DNA of 64,000 bases from Peribacillus simplex NBRC 15720 = DSM 1321 (GCF_002243645.1 NZ_CP017704.1:3614001-3678000), one strand, 5' to 3'; shown: positions 27,746 through 37,015, counted from the stretch's first letter. The notes: generated by a model not told the origin, from the sequence alone. A program made the numbers and translations.

Positions 27746-28243
27746 ATGCACGTAGAAACAAGATTACCGCGAAATGGAAAAGACTTTGTATTATTCTTAG
27801 CGATTATATCAATACTTTCAGTCAACATTATCGCACCTCTTATTATGGGATTTAAATTTGGATTCAGTAAAGAAGTGTATTTTGAAACCTTACAAGTAAT
27901 TCCATTTGTATGGGTTTGTGTCATTTTATTGGTAACACTTGTTGTAAATCCAATTGTTAATAAACTCGTACAAAAGTTTATTGAACCTACGGACGGTTTT
28001 AATGCAAGAGTGTTATTCACGATATTATTTAGCGTAACCATCCTGTCCATTTTACTGACAGTTATCGGATCTTGGATTGGCATGAGAGAAATTAGTTTGG
28101 AGCCGATTCAAACGTTCTTTTATGATTGGCCTCGTAACTTTTTCATCGCATTTTGGGTGGAAGCTTTGATCGCACAGCCGATTGCAAGATTTGCAATGAA
28201 AAAATTACATGCAAGCCAGGCCCGTAAAGCAGTAAATGCGTAA
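27746..28243 (+). CDS. DUF2798 membrane protein with two repeats
   Basis: This 165-residue membrane protein has four hydrophobic segments arranged as an internal duplication: NGKDFVLFLAIISILSVNII and later ARVLFTILFSVTILSILLTV, each followed by a second helix. Both halves fit DUF2798. TGGAGATGATC precedes the ATG. The function of the family is unknown. It is a single gene with a strong terminator. Confidence 0.7.
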   Translation: MHVETRLPRNGKDFVLFLAIISILSVNIIAPLIMGFKFGFSKEVYFETLQVIPFVWVCVILLVTLVVNPIVNKLVQKFIEPTDGFNARVLFTILFSVTILSILLTVIGSWIGMREISLEPIQTFFYDWPRNFFIAFWVEALIAQPIARFAMKKLHASQARKAVNA

Positions 28244-28269
28244 CAATCAAATAAATTAAAAGCACATAT

Positions 28270-28308
28270 AGCCGATTGGTTTTATTAAAAAACCAGTCGG
28301 CTTTTTCT
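28270..28308 (+). terminator. Terminator of the DUF2798 gene
   Basis: The stem AGCCGATTGGTTTT pairs with AAAACCAGTCGGCT (28270-28283 with 28289-28302) except for one G-T pair, and TTTTTCTT follows. Confidence 0.88.
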
Positions 28309-28384
28309 TGCAAAAAAGAGGGGAAGTGAATGAAGGAATTTCCATTTTCCACACAAATGAAAAGGTGTTAAATGGTATGATTAA

Positions 28385-28647
28385 ATGAAAAAATTGTATT
28401 TAAGTAGAAATATATTCTTGAAAAAAGTTAAAGTTATCTTAGTAATATTTGTTCTTGCTTTATCAGCCTATCAACTAATTACCGGAAATTTTGAGTTGAT
28501 GCCGTATTCCATGTTGTTTTTGGGGGCAATTATGTTAGTAACAGGATTAGTCGAACTTCAAGAAGATAAAAAGGTGGATTTTTGGGGTGTGTTGTTGTCT
28601 CATTATTTCTTTTCTTTGTTTCCATGCAGGGTTTCTTTTTGAACTAA
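28385..28647 (+). pseudogene. DUF3953-like membrane protein with 3' frameshifts
   Basis: The frame from ATG 28385 encodes VKVILVIFVLALSAYQLITG, NFELMPYSMLFLGAIMLVTG and LVELQEDKK, which matches the small two- to three-helix DUF3953 family. After about residue 67 homology moves to another frame (LIISFLCFHAGF). Removing one T from a run of five at 28636-28640 would restore the expected ending GFLLN and a TAA at 28645. As read, the frame ends at 28642 with an unrelated tail. Two homopolymer indels are the likely cause. Confidence 0.5.
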
Positions 28648-28682
28648 CAGATTCTTTTACTTCAATAAGGGAATTTATTCAA

Positions 28683-28725
28683 CAACTCTTTTTCTTAAGC
28701 AACGATAGGGGCAGTTTAGTTGAAC
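28683..28725 (+). repeat. Dispersed repeat tail
   Basis: CTCTTTTTCTTAAGCAACG then GGGGCAGTTTAGTTGAAC is the tail of the repeated intergenic family, here following the broken DUF3953 gene. Confidence 0.55.
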
Positions 28726-28768
28726 TAGAATGAATGGTAAAATTCATAAAAAGTATCGAGGTGATGGT

Positions 28769-29035
28769 ATGAAATATACTTGTCCTTGCTGTGGATATAA
28801 AACGTTAGATGAAGAACCAACAGATACATATGCAATTTGCAAAATATGCTTTTGGGAAGATGACGGTGTTCAATTTCGAGACCCTGATTACGAAGGCGGG
28901 GCTAATGAAGTTTCATTGAGCCAAGCACAAAAAAACTTCGTTACGTTTGGGGCATGCGAAGAAGGCTGTATTGAGTTTGTAAGAAAGCCAAATGAGAAAG
29001 ATATAAAAGACCCTAATTGGAAACTGTATATTTAG
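28769..29035 (+). CDS. CPCC-type cysteine-rich small protein
   Basis: This 88-residue protein starts MKYTCPCCGYKTLDEEP and has CKICFWEDDGVQFRDPDYEGG, giving two zinc-ribbon-like Cys pairs. The CPCC family is common in Bacillus and often associated with phage or toxin loci; its function is unknown. The start at 28769 follows GAGGTGAT, while an ATG 39 bases earlier lacks a site. A palindromic terminator follows. Confidence 0.72.
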   Translation: MKYTCPCCGYKTLDEEPTDTYAICKICFWEDDGVQFRDPDYEGGANEVSLSQAQKNFVTFGACEEGCIEFVRKPNEKDIKDPNWKLYI

Positions 29036-29048
29036 AGAACGTTTTTAA

Positions 29049-29100
29049 GCTAGCGGGTGCGTTAGTTCATTAGGAAGGCCACCAATTGGCGGCCTTTTTA
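29049..29100 (+). terminator. Repeat core followed by terminator
   Basis: AGCGGGTGCGTTAGTTC, a copy of the dispersed repeat core, is followed by the palindrome AAGGCCACCAATTGGCGGCC (29075-29094) and five T residues. Confidence 0.75.
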
Positions 29101-29348
29101 TATATGGTTGCTGTGATTATTGAAAACAAAGTATTAAATTTAATCCCAAAGAATAAGTATTAGAAGTGAAAAGGAGCCTGCCTAGTTAGTTTTTTCTTCT
29201 TGTTTTCGTTTTATCTCCAACTTTCTTCCTTTTTATTATCAGGGGAAAAGACGTTTTTTCAAAAAAGGAAATTTCAATATCATGAACTTCCTATAAAAAG
29301 ACATCAGAATTTCTTCCTGCTTATAATAATACTCGAAGGTGAGTGAAC

Positions 29349-29735
29349 ATGAAAAATAGAATGAATAAAAGAATGATAAAAATACTCAGTGGAAACTGGG
29401 AAACTAGATTAATCGTTCAAGTTGCAGATACTGAAAGAAAAAGAGAAAAGGGCTTAATGTTTGTTGGAAAATTACCCGAAAATGAGGGGATGTTATTTGT
29501 GTTTACAGAAAAAATATATGGTGGCTTTTGGATGAAAAACACATTAATTCCTTTATCCATTGCTTTTCTTGATTCAGATGGGGAAATTCTAAAAATACTT
29601 CATATGGAACCTTGTAAAGAAGATATATGTCCTACCTATGATCCGGGACTTTCTTATAATTATGCAATTGAAGTGAACCTTGGATGGTTTGGAAGGAATC
29701 AAATCAAAGAAGGGGATTATGTAATGTTTGATTGA
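29349..29735 (+). CDS. DUF192 family protein
   Basis: This 128-residue single DUF192 domain has REKGLMFVGKLPENEGMLFV, then GGFWMKNTLIPLSIAFLDSD and the terminal NYAIEVNLGWFGRNQIKEGD. Archaeal and bacterial members form small beta barrels of unknown function and are often exported, but no signal peptide is visible here. The start ATG 29349 follows GGTGAG; GTG 29343 in the same frame is an alternative. A terminator follows. Confidence 0.75.
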   Translation: MKNRMNKRMIKILSGNWETRLIVQVADTERKREKGLMFVGKLPENEGMLFVFTEKIYGGFWMKNTLIPLSIAFLDSDGEILKILHMEPCKEDICPTYDPGLSYNYAIEVNLGWFGRNQIKEGDYVMFD

Positions 29736-29741
29736 ATGCAT

Positions 29742-29783
29742 ATCACCTCACCTTTAGTTCTTATGGGTGGGGTGATTTTTTTA
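29742..29783 (+). terminator. Terminator of the DUF192 gene
   Basis: The stem ATCACCTCACC/GGTGGGGTGAT (29742-29752 with 29766-29776, one G-T) is followed by seven T. Confidence 0.87.
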
Positions 29784-29955
29784 TGGAAATTTATTTCGGG
29801 CGAACGGATTATTAGTAAATAAAGAGGGTCATTACCTTTGGGTACATTGAATATTTTAATTATATCTTCTTTCTTTTGTAATTAAAGAGGCAGGTAATTA
29901 GAGATTTAAAGGAGAATACTCGGTTATCATAAACGGGAGGTGTGGAGGAGGAAAA

Positions 29956-30630
29956 ATGAAGATAATAGAATTGCCAATTGAATTTGAATTTAATGGGCAA
30001 AAAAATCACATTAATCCTAGCTTGATTATATTGAAGAATGAACTAACTTTGGTCGATACAGGGTATCATGATTTTTTACCTTTAATTGAAAATGAATTTA
30101 TAAAAAATGGTTATGAAATGAAGAATTTAAAGAATATAATCATTACTCATTTTGATATTGATCATATAGGTTCCTTATATGATTTCAAGGAAAAGTATCC
30201 TTTGATTAACATTATAGCTAGTGAAGTAGAATCAAAATATATTAGTGGTGAAATGAAGTCAGAGAGATTGGTTCAAGCTGAAGAAATGCTTGAAAATATG
30301 CCAAATCAAGAAATCGAATTCGGTAAATGGTTTATACAACAATTAAAGAATTTGAAGCATGTTTCAATTGATGAAAAGGTACACGATGGAGAACTGATTT
30401 TAGATAACGAATGTAGAGTAGTAGCAACACCAGGGCATATTTCATTATATTTTCCAAGTTTAAAAAGTGTAATCACAGGTGATGCAGCTGTTAAAGAGAA
30501 TCATGAATTGGTCATTGCTAACCCACACTTTTGTTTAGATGGCGAGAAAGCAGAACAGTCTTTAAGAAAGATTAAAAATCTTAAAGCTGAAAATTACTAT
30601 TGTTATCATGGTGGAAAATTCACTTTATAA
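29956..30630 (+). CDS. MBL-fold metallo-hydrolase
   Basis: This 224-residue metallo-beta-lactamase fold protein has the metal motif THFDIDHIGS (HxDxDH), then TPGHISLYFPS and TGDAAV with the bridging Asp, and a late His in NYYCYHGGKF. It lacks extra domains, so lactonase-, glyoxalase II- or thioesterase-like activity cannot be separated. GGAGGAGGAAAA precedes the ATG. It is AT-rich compared with the core genes near it. Confidence 0.78.
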   Translation: MKIIELPIEFEFNGQKNHINPSLIILKNELTLVDTGYHDFLPLIENEFIKNGYEMKNLKNIIITHFDIDHIGSLYDFKEKYPLINIIASEVESKYISGEMKSERLVQAEEMLENMPNQEIEFGKWFIQQLKNLKHVSIDEKVHDGELILDNECRVVATPGHISLYFPSLKSVITGDAAVKENHELVIANPHFCLDGEKAEQSLRKIKNLKAENYYCYHGGKFTL

Positions 30631-30805
30631 TTGGAACGGGGGGGTCGGAATGCTCTCACCCCGAGCCATGATTTTAAAAGAAAACTTGATTATCTTTAAT
30701 GTTTTTTTATTTGTTTATTCGGATGAAATCAACTGGAACGTTTTTTTTAAAAACTGTAGACAAACTTATGTAACTAAAGGGGCAGGTTCGTAAAAATTGA
30801 ATCCT

Positions 30806-32206
30806 TTATCTTTTTGAAGCAGTGAGATACTGTTTTAATATTTCTAATCCTATTTTTAACTCATCAAATGAGTTTGTAGAAGAAAGTGCAATACGTAAAT
30901 ACATATCAGGGGTGGTCTGCCCGCTTTGAAAACGATTGGAATGAAAAACTCGAATACCGTGCCTTTTCAAATCCGTTTCCAGCTGTAACGCATTGTTATG
31001 TCCTTGAATTGGAAGCCAACGATAAAAACTGAGAGGATGTCCGACATCCTTTCTTAAAGGAAAATATTCCGAATAAATATCATTTGCAGTCTGTGCAAGC
31101 TGTTTCTTTTGAGAAACAATTTCATGAGCCTTTCCTGATAGGATAAGCTCTGTGATAACCTCTGCATCAAAAGAAGAGGTCTTTACATTTATGTTGAAAA
31201 TGGCCTGGGAAATTTTCTCGCGCAATGCATCCCCATAGACCATATAGGCCACTCTTAATCCAGAACATATTGACTTAGAGGTGCCACAAATATAAACGCT
31301 CTGTTCTGGAAGCAAATGGAACATTGGCTGCCGGTAATCGGAGATAACGCCTGCCGTCAGAAATGCATGAATATCATCCTCAATCAAAATTAAACGATGC
31401 TTAAGGATGACCGCAGCTAATTCTTGCTTTCGAATATCTGACATCATGATTGTGGTTGGATTGTTGCAAGAGGGCATCAGAAAAATGCCGTCAATATTTG
31501 TTTGACAACACTGCTTTTCAAGTTCATCTGGCAGCATTCCAAACTGGTCTCCAGGGATGGGTACTAACTTAATATGGAACATCTTTGCCAACTCGATAAA
31601 GTTCGAATATGTGTATAAGTCTGTTGCAATTCTATTTCCAGGTACAAACAAAGCAGCCAAGGCAATGGCCAATGCATTTTGGGCACCAGAAACGATTGCT
31701 ATATGCTCTTGATCCGCGTGAATTCCGAAAGATTCCATCCAGTTTAGAGCTGCTGTTTTTTGATGTGGAATACCAGTTGGATCGTTGTAATTCAGGAGCT
31801 GCTCCAAATAACTTTTGTTCACAGTTTTTTGAATGGTTTCTGTAACAATATCATTGGTTTGCTCAAAAGATGCCACAAAACCAAGATCAATGCTGTTTGC
31901 CGTTTTATCCGCGGAAATGGTTATAGAACGAGTGGCATTAGGAGCTACAAAGGTTCCGCTTCCCGTAACGGCATATATTAATCCCTTTACCTCGCTTATT
32001 TTGTAGGCACGGGTAATCGTAGTGAAGTTTAAGTCAAGAAAATCTGCCAATTCTCGTTGCGGAGGTAACTTTGTTCCAGGTGCTAAAAAACCATTTGTTA
32101 TATCTTGTTCAAGTAATGATGCAAGAGATTTATAAAAAGGACGCTTTAATGCTTTCTTATCAGGTTTCCAAGACATTGGATAATTATCAAATGAATTTAC
32201 TGGCAT
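30806..32206 (-). CDS. MocR-family (GntR-aminotransferase) transcriptional regulator
   Basis: This 466-residue protein has an N-terminal winged helix (APGTKLPPQRELADFLDLNF, then ITRAYKISEVKGLIY) joined to a fold-type I aminotransferase domain. The PLP lysine is in CGTSKSICSGLRVAYMV and the PLP-phosphate region in ALAALFVPG. MocR proteins sense amino acids or PLP derivatives and usually regulate an adjacent gene. It is divergent from azlCD, and two identical-geometry inverted repeats lie between them, so azlCD is the likely target. Confidence 0.85.
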   Translation of the reverse strand: MPVNSFDNYPMSWKPDKKALKRPFYKSLASLLEQDITNGFLAPGTKLPPQRELADFLDLNFTTITRAYKISEVKGLIYAVTGSGTFVAPNATRSITISADKTANSIDLGFVASFEQTNDIVTETIQKTVNKSYLEQLLNYNDPTGIPHQKTAALNWMESFGIHADQEHIAIVSGAQNALAIALAALFVPGNRIATDLYTYSNFIELAKMFHIKLVPIPGDQFGMLPDELEKQCCQTNIDGIFLMPSCNNPTTIMMSDIRKQELAAVILKHRLILIEDDIHAFLTAGVISDYRQPMFHLLPEQSVYICGTSKSICSGLRVAYMVYGDALREKISQAIFNINVKTSSFDAEVITELILSGKAHEIVSQKKQLAQTANDIYSEYFPLRKDVGHPLSFYRWLPIQGHNNALQLETDLKRHGIRVFHSNRFQSGQTTPDMYLRIALSSTNSFDELKIGLEILKQYLTASKR

Positions 32207-32225
32207 AGTTCACCTCTACTATCTT

Positions 32226-32259
32226 ATTCCATACAATCATATCATTTTTTGTATGGAAT
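32226..32259. promoter_or_regulatory. Candidate MocR operator 1
   Basis: ATTCCATACAA (32226-32236) and TTGTATGGAAT (32249-32259) form a perfect 11-bp inverted repeat with a 12-bp spacer. It lies 20 bp before the regulator's start codon and suits autoregulation. Confidence 0.7.
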
Positions 32260-32327
32260 TCTAATAATGAAACGGTTGAGTTGAAAAAGCGGATTTAAAC
32301 GAATATAAGGTGATAAGCCAATCAGTA

Positions 32328-32352
32328 CCCCCATTTTGATAAAATGGGGGAA
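32328..32352. terminator. Hairpin in the azlC-mocR intergenic region
   Basis: CCCCCATTTT-GAT-AAAATGGGGG (32328-32350) is a perfect 10-bp stem with A/T flanks. It could be an attenuator for azlC or a barrier between divergent transcripts. Confidence 0.65.
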
Positions 32353-32367
32353 TTTTATTTTAATTGT

Positions 32368-32401
32368 AATCCATACAATTAACTTGTTTTTTGTACGGAT
32401 T
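32368..32401. promoter_or_regulatory. Candidate MocR operator 2
   Basis: AATCCATACAA (32368-32378) and TTGTACGGATT (32391-32401) form an 11-bp inverted repeat with one mismatch and again a 12-bp spacer, 46 bp upstream of azlC. The same half-site CCATACAA occurs in operator 1. Confidence 0.7.
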
Positions 32402-32447
32402 TTGTATGTTAAGTTTAAATAAATTAAGCCATCAGGATGTGAATTAT

Positions 32448-33161
32448 ATGAAAAAAAGAACTCAAATGCTAACTGCATTTCGTGCAGCTTTTCCGTACAC
32501 AATGCCCATTTTTGCAGGCTTTTTATTTTTAGGAATCGCTTATGGAATCTTTATGAATTCATTAGGTTTCAGTGCGATTTACCCGATATTGATGAGTCTA
32601 ACAATATTTGCAGGATCAATGGAGTTTATTGCAGCCAATTTATTGCTTGTTGCGTTCAATCCGATTAACGCCCTTTTTCTAACTTTAATGGTGAATGCAC
32701 GACATTTGTTTTATGGCATTTCCATGCTTGATAAGTATAGGGGGACCGGGAAGAAAAAGCTGTATCTGATTTATGGGCTTTGCGATGAGTCGTTTTCCAT
32801 CAATTGTACCGTTGATGTTCCGAAGAATGTAGACAAGGGCTGGTTTATGTTCTTCGTGACACTGCTCAATCATTCCTATTGGGTGATAGGATCAGCGATA
32901 GGCGGCATTTTTGGATCACTTGTCAAGTTCAACACAGAAGGACTCGATTTTGTTATGACGGCTCTCTTTGTTGTCATCTTCATTGAACAGTGGATGAAAG
33001 AGAAAAAACATCATAGTGCTCTCGCAGGGCTTGGGCTGTCAACTGTCTGCCTTATTATTTTTGGCGGTAACAATTTCATTATCCCTGCTATGTTTGCAAT
33101 TTTAGGGGTACTCACCTTACTTAGAAAGCCATTAGAGAAAGTTGAGGTCAAGACCATATGA
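32448..33161 (+). CDS. AzlC-family branched-chain amino acid exporter, large subunit
   Basis: This 237-residue membrane protein with the AzlC pattern has [35 protein letters not shown] and [15 protein letters not shown], with seven or so hydrophobic segments. With AzlD it exports leucine-like amino acids or analogues. The start at 32448 follows AGGATGTGA; earlier in-frame ATGs lack sites. It overlaps azlD by 4 bp and lies opposite the MocR regulator. Confidence 0.87.
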   Translation: MKKRTQMLTAFRAAFPYTMPIFAGFLFLGIAYGIFMNSLGFSAIYPILMSLTIFAGSMEFIAANLLLVAFNPINALFLTLMVNARHLFYGISMLDKYRGTGKKKLYLIYGLCDESFSINCTVDVPKNVDKGWFMFFVTLLNHSYWVIGSAIGGIFGSLVKFNTEGLDFVMTALFVVIFIEQWMKEKKHHSALAGLGLSTVCLIIFGGNNFIIPAMFAILGVLTLLRKPLEKVEVKTI

Positions 33162-33490
33162 CAATGGATTTAACACAGCAAATCATTACAATAGCAATGG
33201 TTGTTTTAGGCACAATGCTTACAAGATTTCTTCCATTCATCGTTTTCCCATCAGGTAAACCCACACCTAAATATGTACAGTATCTCGGTAAAATACTGCC
33301 ACCCGCGGTAATTGGGCTTTTGGTCATTTATTGTTTAAAGGATGTGAGCTTACAATCCGGAAGTCACGGCATCCCTGAGTTTATTGCGGTGGCTGTAGTT
33401 GCCCTGCTTCACTTTTGGAAGAAAATGATGCTCCTCTCCATAGCAGGGGGAACGATTGTCTACATGATGTTAGTGCAATTGGTTTTTTAA
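33158..33490 (+). CDS. AzlD-family small subunit of branched-chain amino acid exporter
   Basis: This 110-residue protein has four membrane helices: [20 protein letters not shown] at the start, [20 protein letters not shown] in the middle and a hydrophobic end. The ATGA overlap with azlC shows coupled translation. It is the standard partner of AzlC. Confidence 0.87.
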   Translation: MTMDLTQQIITIAMVVLGTMLTRFLPFIVFPSGKPTPKYVQYLGKILPPAVIGLLVIYCLKDVSLQSGSHGIPEFIAVAVVALLHFWKKMMLLSIAGGTIVYMMLVQLVF

Positions 33491-33581
33491 AATCATAATG
33501 ACTATTGCTCCATCTCCCGTAACCAATCCTTAATATCAATGGTAATGGGAGTAAAATATTCAATCAAAGGGGTAGGTAATA

Positions 33582-34037
33582 GTGAGGAAGAAAATTGATG
33601 AATATCAAATTTATGAAAAACACTATGAACAAATTCATGAGCAAGTAAAAAACGATCCGTATGCTCAGTCGTTAGGCATTCAGTTAACAAAATTCGAGGC
33701 AGGTTTTGCAGAAGCAACGTTAGAAGTGCAAAGCCATATGGTAAATGCATATGGAACTGTTCACGGGGCTGTTATTTATGCTGTAGCAGATCATGCTTTT
33801 TCCGTAGCCTGTAATGCATATGGAAAAACATCCTTAGGACTCTCGACAACAATCCAGTTTATTGAATCAGCTAAACCCGGAGACAAGATAGTAGCCCGTG
33901 CAACTGAAGTTAAACGAAACTATCGGACAGGTTTTTATCGAATAGACGTCTTGCATGAGCAAAACCTGATAGCAACCATGGAGGCAGTGTCATATCGTAA
34001 GGATCATTATTTTATTGAACTTGATGAACAAGATTAA
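33582..34037 (+). CDS. PaaI-family hotdog thioesterase
   Basis: This 151-residue thioesterase has NAYGTVHGAVIYAVADHAFS, the HGG-like active-site helix with Asp, and LGLSTTIQFIESAKPGDKIV. It likely hydrolyses acyl-CoA thioesters such as phenylacetyl-CoA derivatives. The start is GTG 33582, six bases after AAAGGGGTAGG. It is monocistronic with a terminator. Confidence 0.8.
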   Translation: MRKKIDEYQIYEKHYEQIHEQVKNDPYAQSLGIQLTKFEAGFAEATLEVQSHMVNAYGTVHGAVIYAVADHAFSVACNAYGKTSLGLSTTIQFIESAKPGDKIVARATEVKRNYRTGFYRIDVLHEQNLIATMEAVSYRKDHYFIELDEQD

Positions 34038-34060
34038 GCAGTCTAATAGTTATTGATCAG

Positions 34061-34105
34061 AGCTGTCCTTGAGACAGCTTTTTCTTATGGAGGTAATGGG
34101 GCAGG
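34061..34105 (+). terminator. Terminator with dispersed-repeat tail
   Basis: AGCTGTC/GACAGCT (34061-34067 with 34073-34079) is followed by TTTTTCTTATGG and GGGGCAGG. Confidence 0.82.
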
Positions 34106-34174
34106 GAAATTCGGTAACTTTATTTGGAAATTGTGTTAAGATTAGGGCATTATTGTATTGAAAGGCGTTGGAAT

Positions 34175-34441
34175 ATGAGTCAAGTCAATCCAAAAACAAA
34201 GATATACTTTTGGCTATCTGTTACGCTTTTACTCTGTGGAATTGTTTCTTGGATTCCCTATTTGGTCTTTAAAATTGAAGAATCTTATGGGATGCTAACA
34301 TTTGTAATTAACCCAATTGGAGTGGTATTAGGTTCATTCTCAAACAACAGATTAATAGCCTTTAGCAATTTATTTATGGTCTTTAGTTTTATTCCTGTTA
34401 TGATATTTGTTTATCTAACTAAAGGGTACATTCCTATGTGA
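34175..34441 (+). CDS. Small membrane protein, unknown
   Basis: This 88-residue protein has three hydrophobic segments: IYFWLSVTLLLCGIVSWIPY, LTFVINPIGVVLG and LFMVFSFIPVMIFVYLT. ATG 34175 lies eight bases after AAAGGCG. I do not recognise a family. It is AT-rich, with a strong terminator after it. Confidence 0.5.
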   Translation: MSQVNPKTKIYFWLSVTLLLCGIVSWIPYLVFKIEESYGMLTFVINPIGVVLGSFSNNRLIAFSNLFMVFSFIPVMIFVYLTKGYIPM

Positions 34442-34512
34442 TTGTTAGGGGAATTTTCTGACACTCCATCAATCATTATATAGAAGTAACAGGTGCAATA
34501 GCAGTAATTCAG

Positions 34513-34580
34513 ATCTGTCATCTAGACAGATTTTTTTTTATGCAATTAACGGGGCAGGCTAGCATTCCTGTAGTCTACAG
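34513..34580 (+). terminator. Terminator with dispersed-repeat tail
   Basis: ATCTGTC/GACAGAT (34513-34519 with 34525-34531) is followed by nine T, then ATTAACGGGGCAGGCTAGCA. Confidence 0.82.
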
Positions 34581-34610
34581 TTTTTTAGAGGGTTTGTGAA
34601 AATTCGAACA

Positions 34611-34701
34611 TTGATTGGAACGTAGGGCACTCGCTTTCCGCGGGTGGCCAGCCCTCGGCGCGCCTTTCCCGCAGGAGGCTCGAACCTTCCGTTCCAATCA
34701 A
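34611..34701. repeat. MITE-like GC-rich palindromic element with 12-bp terminal repeats
   Basis: TTGATTGGAACG (34611-34622) and CGTTCCAATCAA (34690-34701) bound a 91-bp GC-rich segment. It contains CTCGCTTTCCGCGGG and TTTCCCGCAGGAG. A related segment lies at 56.93-57.04 kb. This sequence type is known to me as a widespread Bacillus intergenic repeat. Confidence 0.8.
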
Positions 34702-34786
34702 CTTTGTTTTTACATTTAGATAGAACTACTTTTGCCTACAGTCTTTTTTGTTTTATAGCCACATGTAATTTTGGGGCAAAGTTAAA

Positions 34787-36148
34787 TTACTTCTGTTTCT
34801 CTAACGCTAATTTCAACCCTTTTTGATAATATTGCGTCATCATTTCTTCAGGAACCATGCTTCCGCCAGTCCCCCAAATAATATGTGTACCCTTACTCAT
34901 CTTTTCCGTTAAACTATGCTTCTGTAAATAATCGATGCCCTCTTTACATAATTTACTTGGTCCTATCATGCCTGCTAGTGCTGAAGGTTCTAAATGGATC
35001 CCCTCTGTATCGACTAGTTCTTTTAGCAATTTATATAACTGTTCATCGCTGACCGTATAATTGCCGCTTAAAAAGGGTTCCATCGTTTTACCCACAAACC
35101 CAGATGGCTTTCCAACAGCAAGTCCATCCGCGTCTGTCACATTATCGATACCAACATCTTGTACAGAAACTTTATCATGTAGTCCAGTCATTAAACCGAG
35201 TAACATGCATGGCGAGTGGGTAGGTTCTGCGAAGAAACAGTGAATATGGTCTTGATACAATAATTTCAAACCAAAAGCTACGCCTCCAGGACCACCACCT
35301 ACTCCACATGGAAGGTAAACAAACAAAGGATGATTTTCATCTACAATTATCTTTAGCTCTTCCAATTGTTTCTTCAAACGAGATGCAGCCACTGCATATC
35401 CTAAAAATAGGTCGTGAGAATTTTCATCATCGACAAAATAACATGTTGGGTCACTATCTGCTTGGATTCGGCCTTCCTCTACAGCTTTACTATAATCAGC
35501 TTCATATTCAATGACTTTGACATTTTTGCTTCTAAGCAAGTCTTTTTTCCACTGTTTTGCATCAGCTGACATATGAACAGAAACATTAAAACCTAACTTT
35601 GCACTGATGATGCCAATACTAAGTCCTAAATTTCCAGTCGAGCCTACTGCGATTGAATATTTTGAGAAAAGGGTTCGGAATCTATCACTATCTATAATCG
35701 AATAATCATCTTGAATTGTTAACAATTGATGTTGGAAAGCTAATTCTTCCGCATGTTTGAGTATTTCATAAATCCCGCCTCTTGCTTTGATGGATCCTGA
35801 TATAGGAAGGTGACTATCACATTTCAGTAATAATTCTCCTAATATAGGTTGTTGATGATCTTGTTCCAAGGATTGTTTCATGGCAGGAATTCTCACTAAA
35901 GGAGATTCTATGATACCGTTCGTTCCTTTTGTTTCAGGGAAAACCTTGGCGATATATGGGGCAAAACGTTTCAACCTTTCCTCTGCATCTCTTACATCTT
36001 CTTGAGTAAGGGGGGATTTTTTAATTCCTGTTTGAAACTTTTCGACATTTGGATTGAGCCAAAATACTTCATCCGTCGAAATGAGCTTGTTTAATAAAGG
36101 ATATTTGTCTTTCCATGATTGTAATTCTTTGCTTTCAATCTCTTTCAT
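34787..36148 (-). CDS. dsdA: D-serine ammonia-lyase
   Basis: This 453-residue PLP enzyme has the cofactor lysine in [18 protein letters not shown], the phosphate-binding Gly loop in [14 protein letters not shown], and conserved [18 protein letters not shown]. It converts D-serine to pyruvate and ammonia. I choose ATG 36148, preceded by AGGAGG, over an extended frame beginning at 36226. The divergent XRE-cupin gene is a likely regulator in place of the DsdC of enteric bacteria. Confidence 0.9.
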   Translation of the reverse strand: MKEIESKELQSWKDKYPLLNKLISTDEVFWLNPNVEKFQTGIKKSPLTQEDVRDAEERLKRFAPYIAKVFPETKGTNGIIESPLVRIPAMKQSLEQDHQQPILGELLLKCDSHLPISGSIKARGGIYEILKHAEELAFQHQLLTIQDDYSIIDSDRFRTLFSKYSIAVGSTGNLGLSIGIISAKLGFNVSVHMSADAKQWKKDLLRSKNVKVIEYEADYSKAVEEGRIQADSDPTCYFVDDENSHDLFLGYAVAASRLKKQLEELKIIVDENHPLFVYLPCGVGGGPGGVAFGLKLLYQDHIHCFFAEPTHSPCMLLGLMTGLHDKVSVQDVGIDNVTDADGLAVGKPSGFVGKTMEPFLSGNYTVSDEQLYKLLKELVDTEGIHLEPSALAGMIGPSKLCKEGIDYLQKHSLTEKMSKGTHIIWGTGGSMVPEEMMTQYYQKGLKLALEKQK

Positions 36149-36197
36149 TTTTTTGATCCTCCTCATTTTCTTGTAACAAATTGTTTGGTGAATTATA

Positions 36198-36214
36198 ATT
36201 AAATAAAATTTAAT
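36198..36214. promoter_or_regulatory. Palindrome in the dsdA/regulator gap
   Basis: ATTAAAT-AAA-ATTTAAT is a perfect palindrome between the divergent genes. It might bind the XRE regulator, but in such AT-rich sequence it could occur by chance. Confidence 0.3.
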
Positions 36215-36299
36215 ACAGTTTAACACACAATCATCTCGATGTTAATTTATATTAATTTTATTTAAGTGTGATTTAATAAGTCGTTAAGGAGTAGCGGTT

Positions 36300-36845
36300 A
36301 TGGAAAATATAGATATTGGCAAGAAAGTTGAAAAATATAGAAAAGCTAAAGGAATGAGTAGTAGAGAGTTAGCAAAATTAGCTGAAATTACACCTTCAAT
36401 GTTAAGCCAGATTGAACGAGGTTTGGCGAATCCTTCTATTCAAACCCTAAAGGTCTTAGCTAAAACCTTGAATGTTCCAACATTTAGTTTTTTGCTTGAA
36501 GAAACGATTACGGAGGATTTAATCGTTAGGTCCAGTAAACGGAAGAAAATGATCATTGATAATTTGTCTTATGAGTTATTGTCACCTGATTTTACGGGGA
36601 ATTTGGCAACAGCGATTATGAAAGTTCCTCCGAATATTTCCTCGTCAGAAAGCCCTATAGAACATAGAGGAGAGGAAGTAGCATATATTTTGGAAGGGAA
36701 AATCAAGCTGTATATAGGTGAAGAAGAATATATATTGGAAGCTGGTGATAGTGTGAAAATACCAGCAAATTTCAAACATAAATGGGAAAATAATTTTAGT
36801 CAGAATGCAGCTGTATTATTTTCAGTTACCCCGCCTGCGTTTTAA
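36300..36845 (+). CDS. XRE-family regulator with C-terminal cupin sensor
   Basis: This 181-residue protein has a helix-turn-helix in residues 8-62 (SSRELAKLAEITPSMLSQIE, NPSIQTLKVLAKTLNVP) and a cupin domain (HRGEEVAYILEGKIKLYIGE, then LEAGDSVKIPANFKHKW). Such regulators respond to amino acids or small metabolites. AAGGAG lies eight bases before the ATG. Its divergence from D-serine ammonia-lyase suggests D-serine-linked control, which is inference. Confidence 0.83.
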   Translation: MENIDIGKKVEKYRKAKGMSSRELAKLAEITPSMLSQIERGLANPSIQTLKVLAKTLNVPTFSFLLEETITEDLIVRSSKRKKMIIDNLSYELLSPDFTGNLATAIMKVPPNISSSESPIEHRGEEVAYILEGKIKLYIGEEEYILEAGDSVKIPANFKHKWENNFSQNAAVLFSVTPPAF

Positions 36846-36865
36846 TGAAAAAGTTTTTCTTTCAC

Positions 36866-36960
36866 AATTGGGCGCGATTCTTTAATGAGGATCGCTTTTC
36901 TTATGGAACTAGTTCAAGAGTGCTGTTTGATCCTTGTTCAACAATTGGGGCAGATTGTTG
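36866..36960 (+). repeat. Hairpin plus two repeat-core fragments
   Basis: GCGATTC...GGATCGC with TTTTCTTATGGAACTAGTTC is followed by TTCAACAATTGGGGCAG. The same order recurs near 37.9, 40.8 and 41.6 kb. It probably terminates the regulator gene. Confidence 0.6.
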
Positions 36961-37015
36961 AGGAAAGTTTTTAAGCAGGCTTGCTGAGATCTGCAAGGGA
37001 TGGGCATAGAAAAGA

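Noticed and set aside
30608..30793. Short plus-strand frame after the MBL gene
   Set aside because: It overlaps the MBL gene's end, has low-complexity coding and no start signal of its own.
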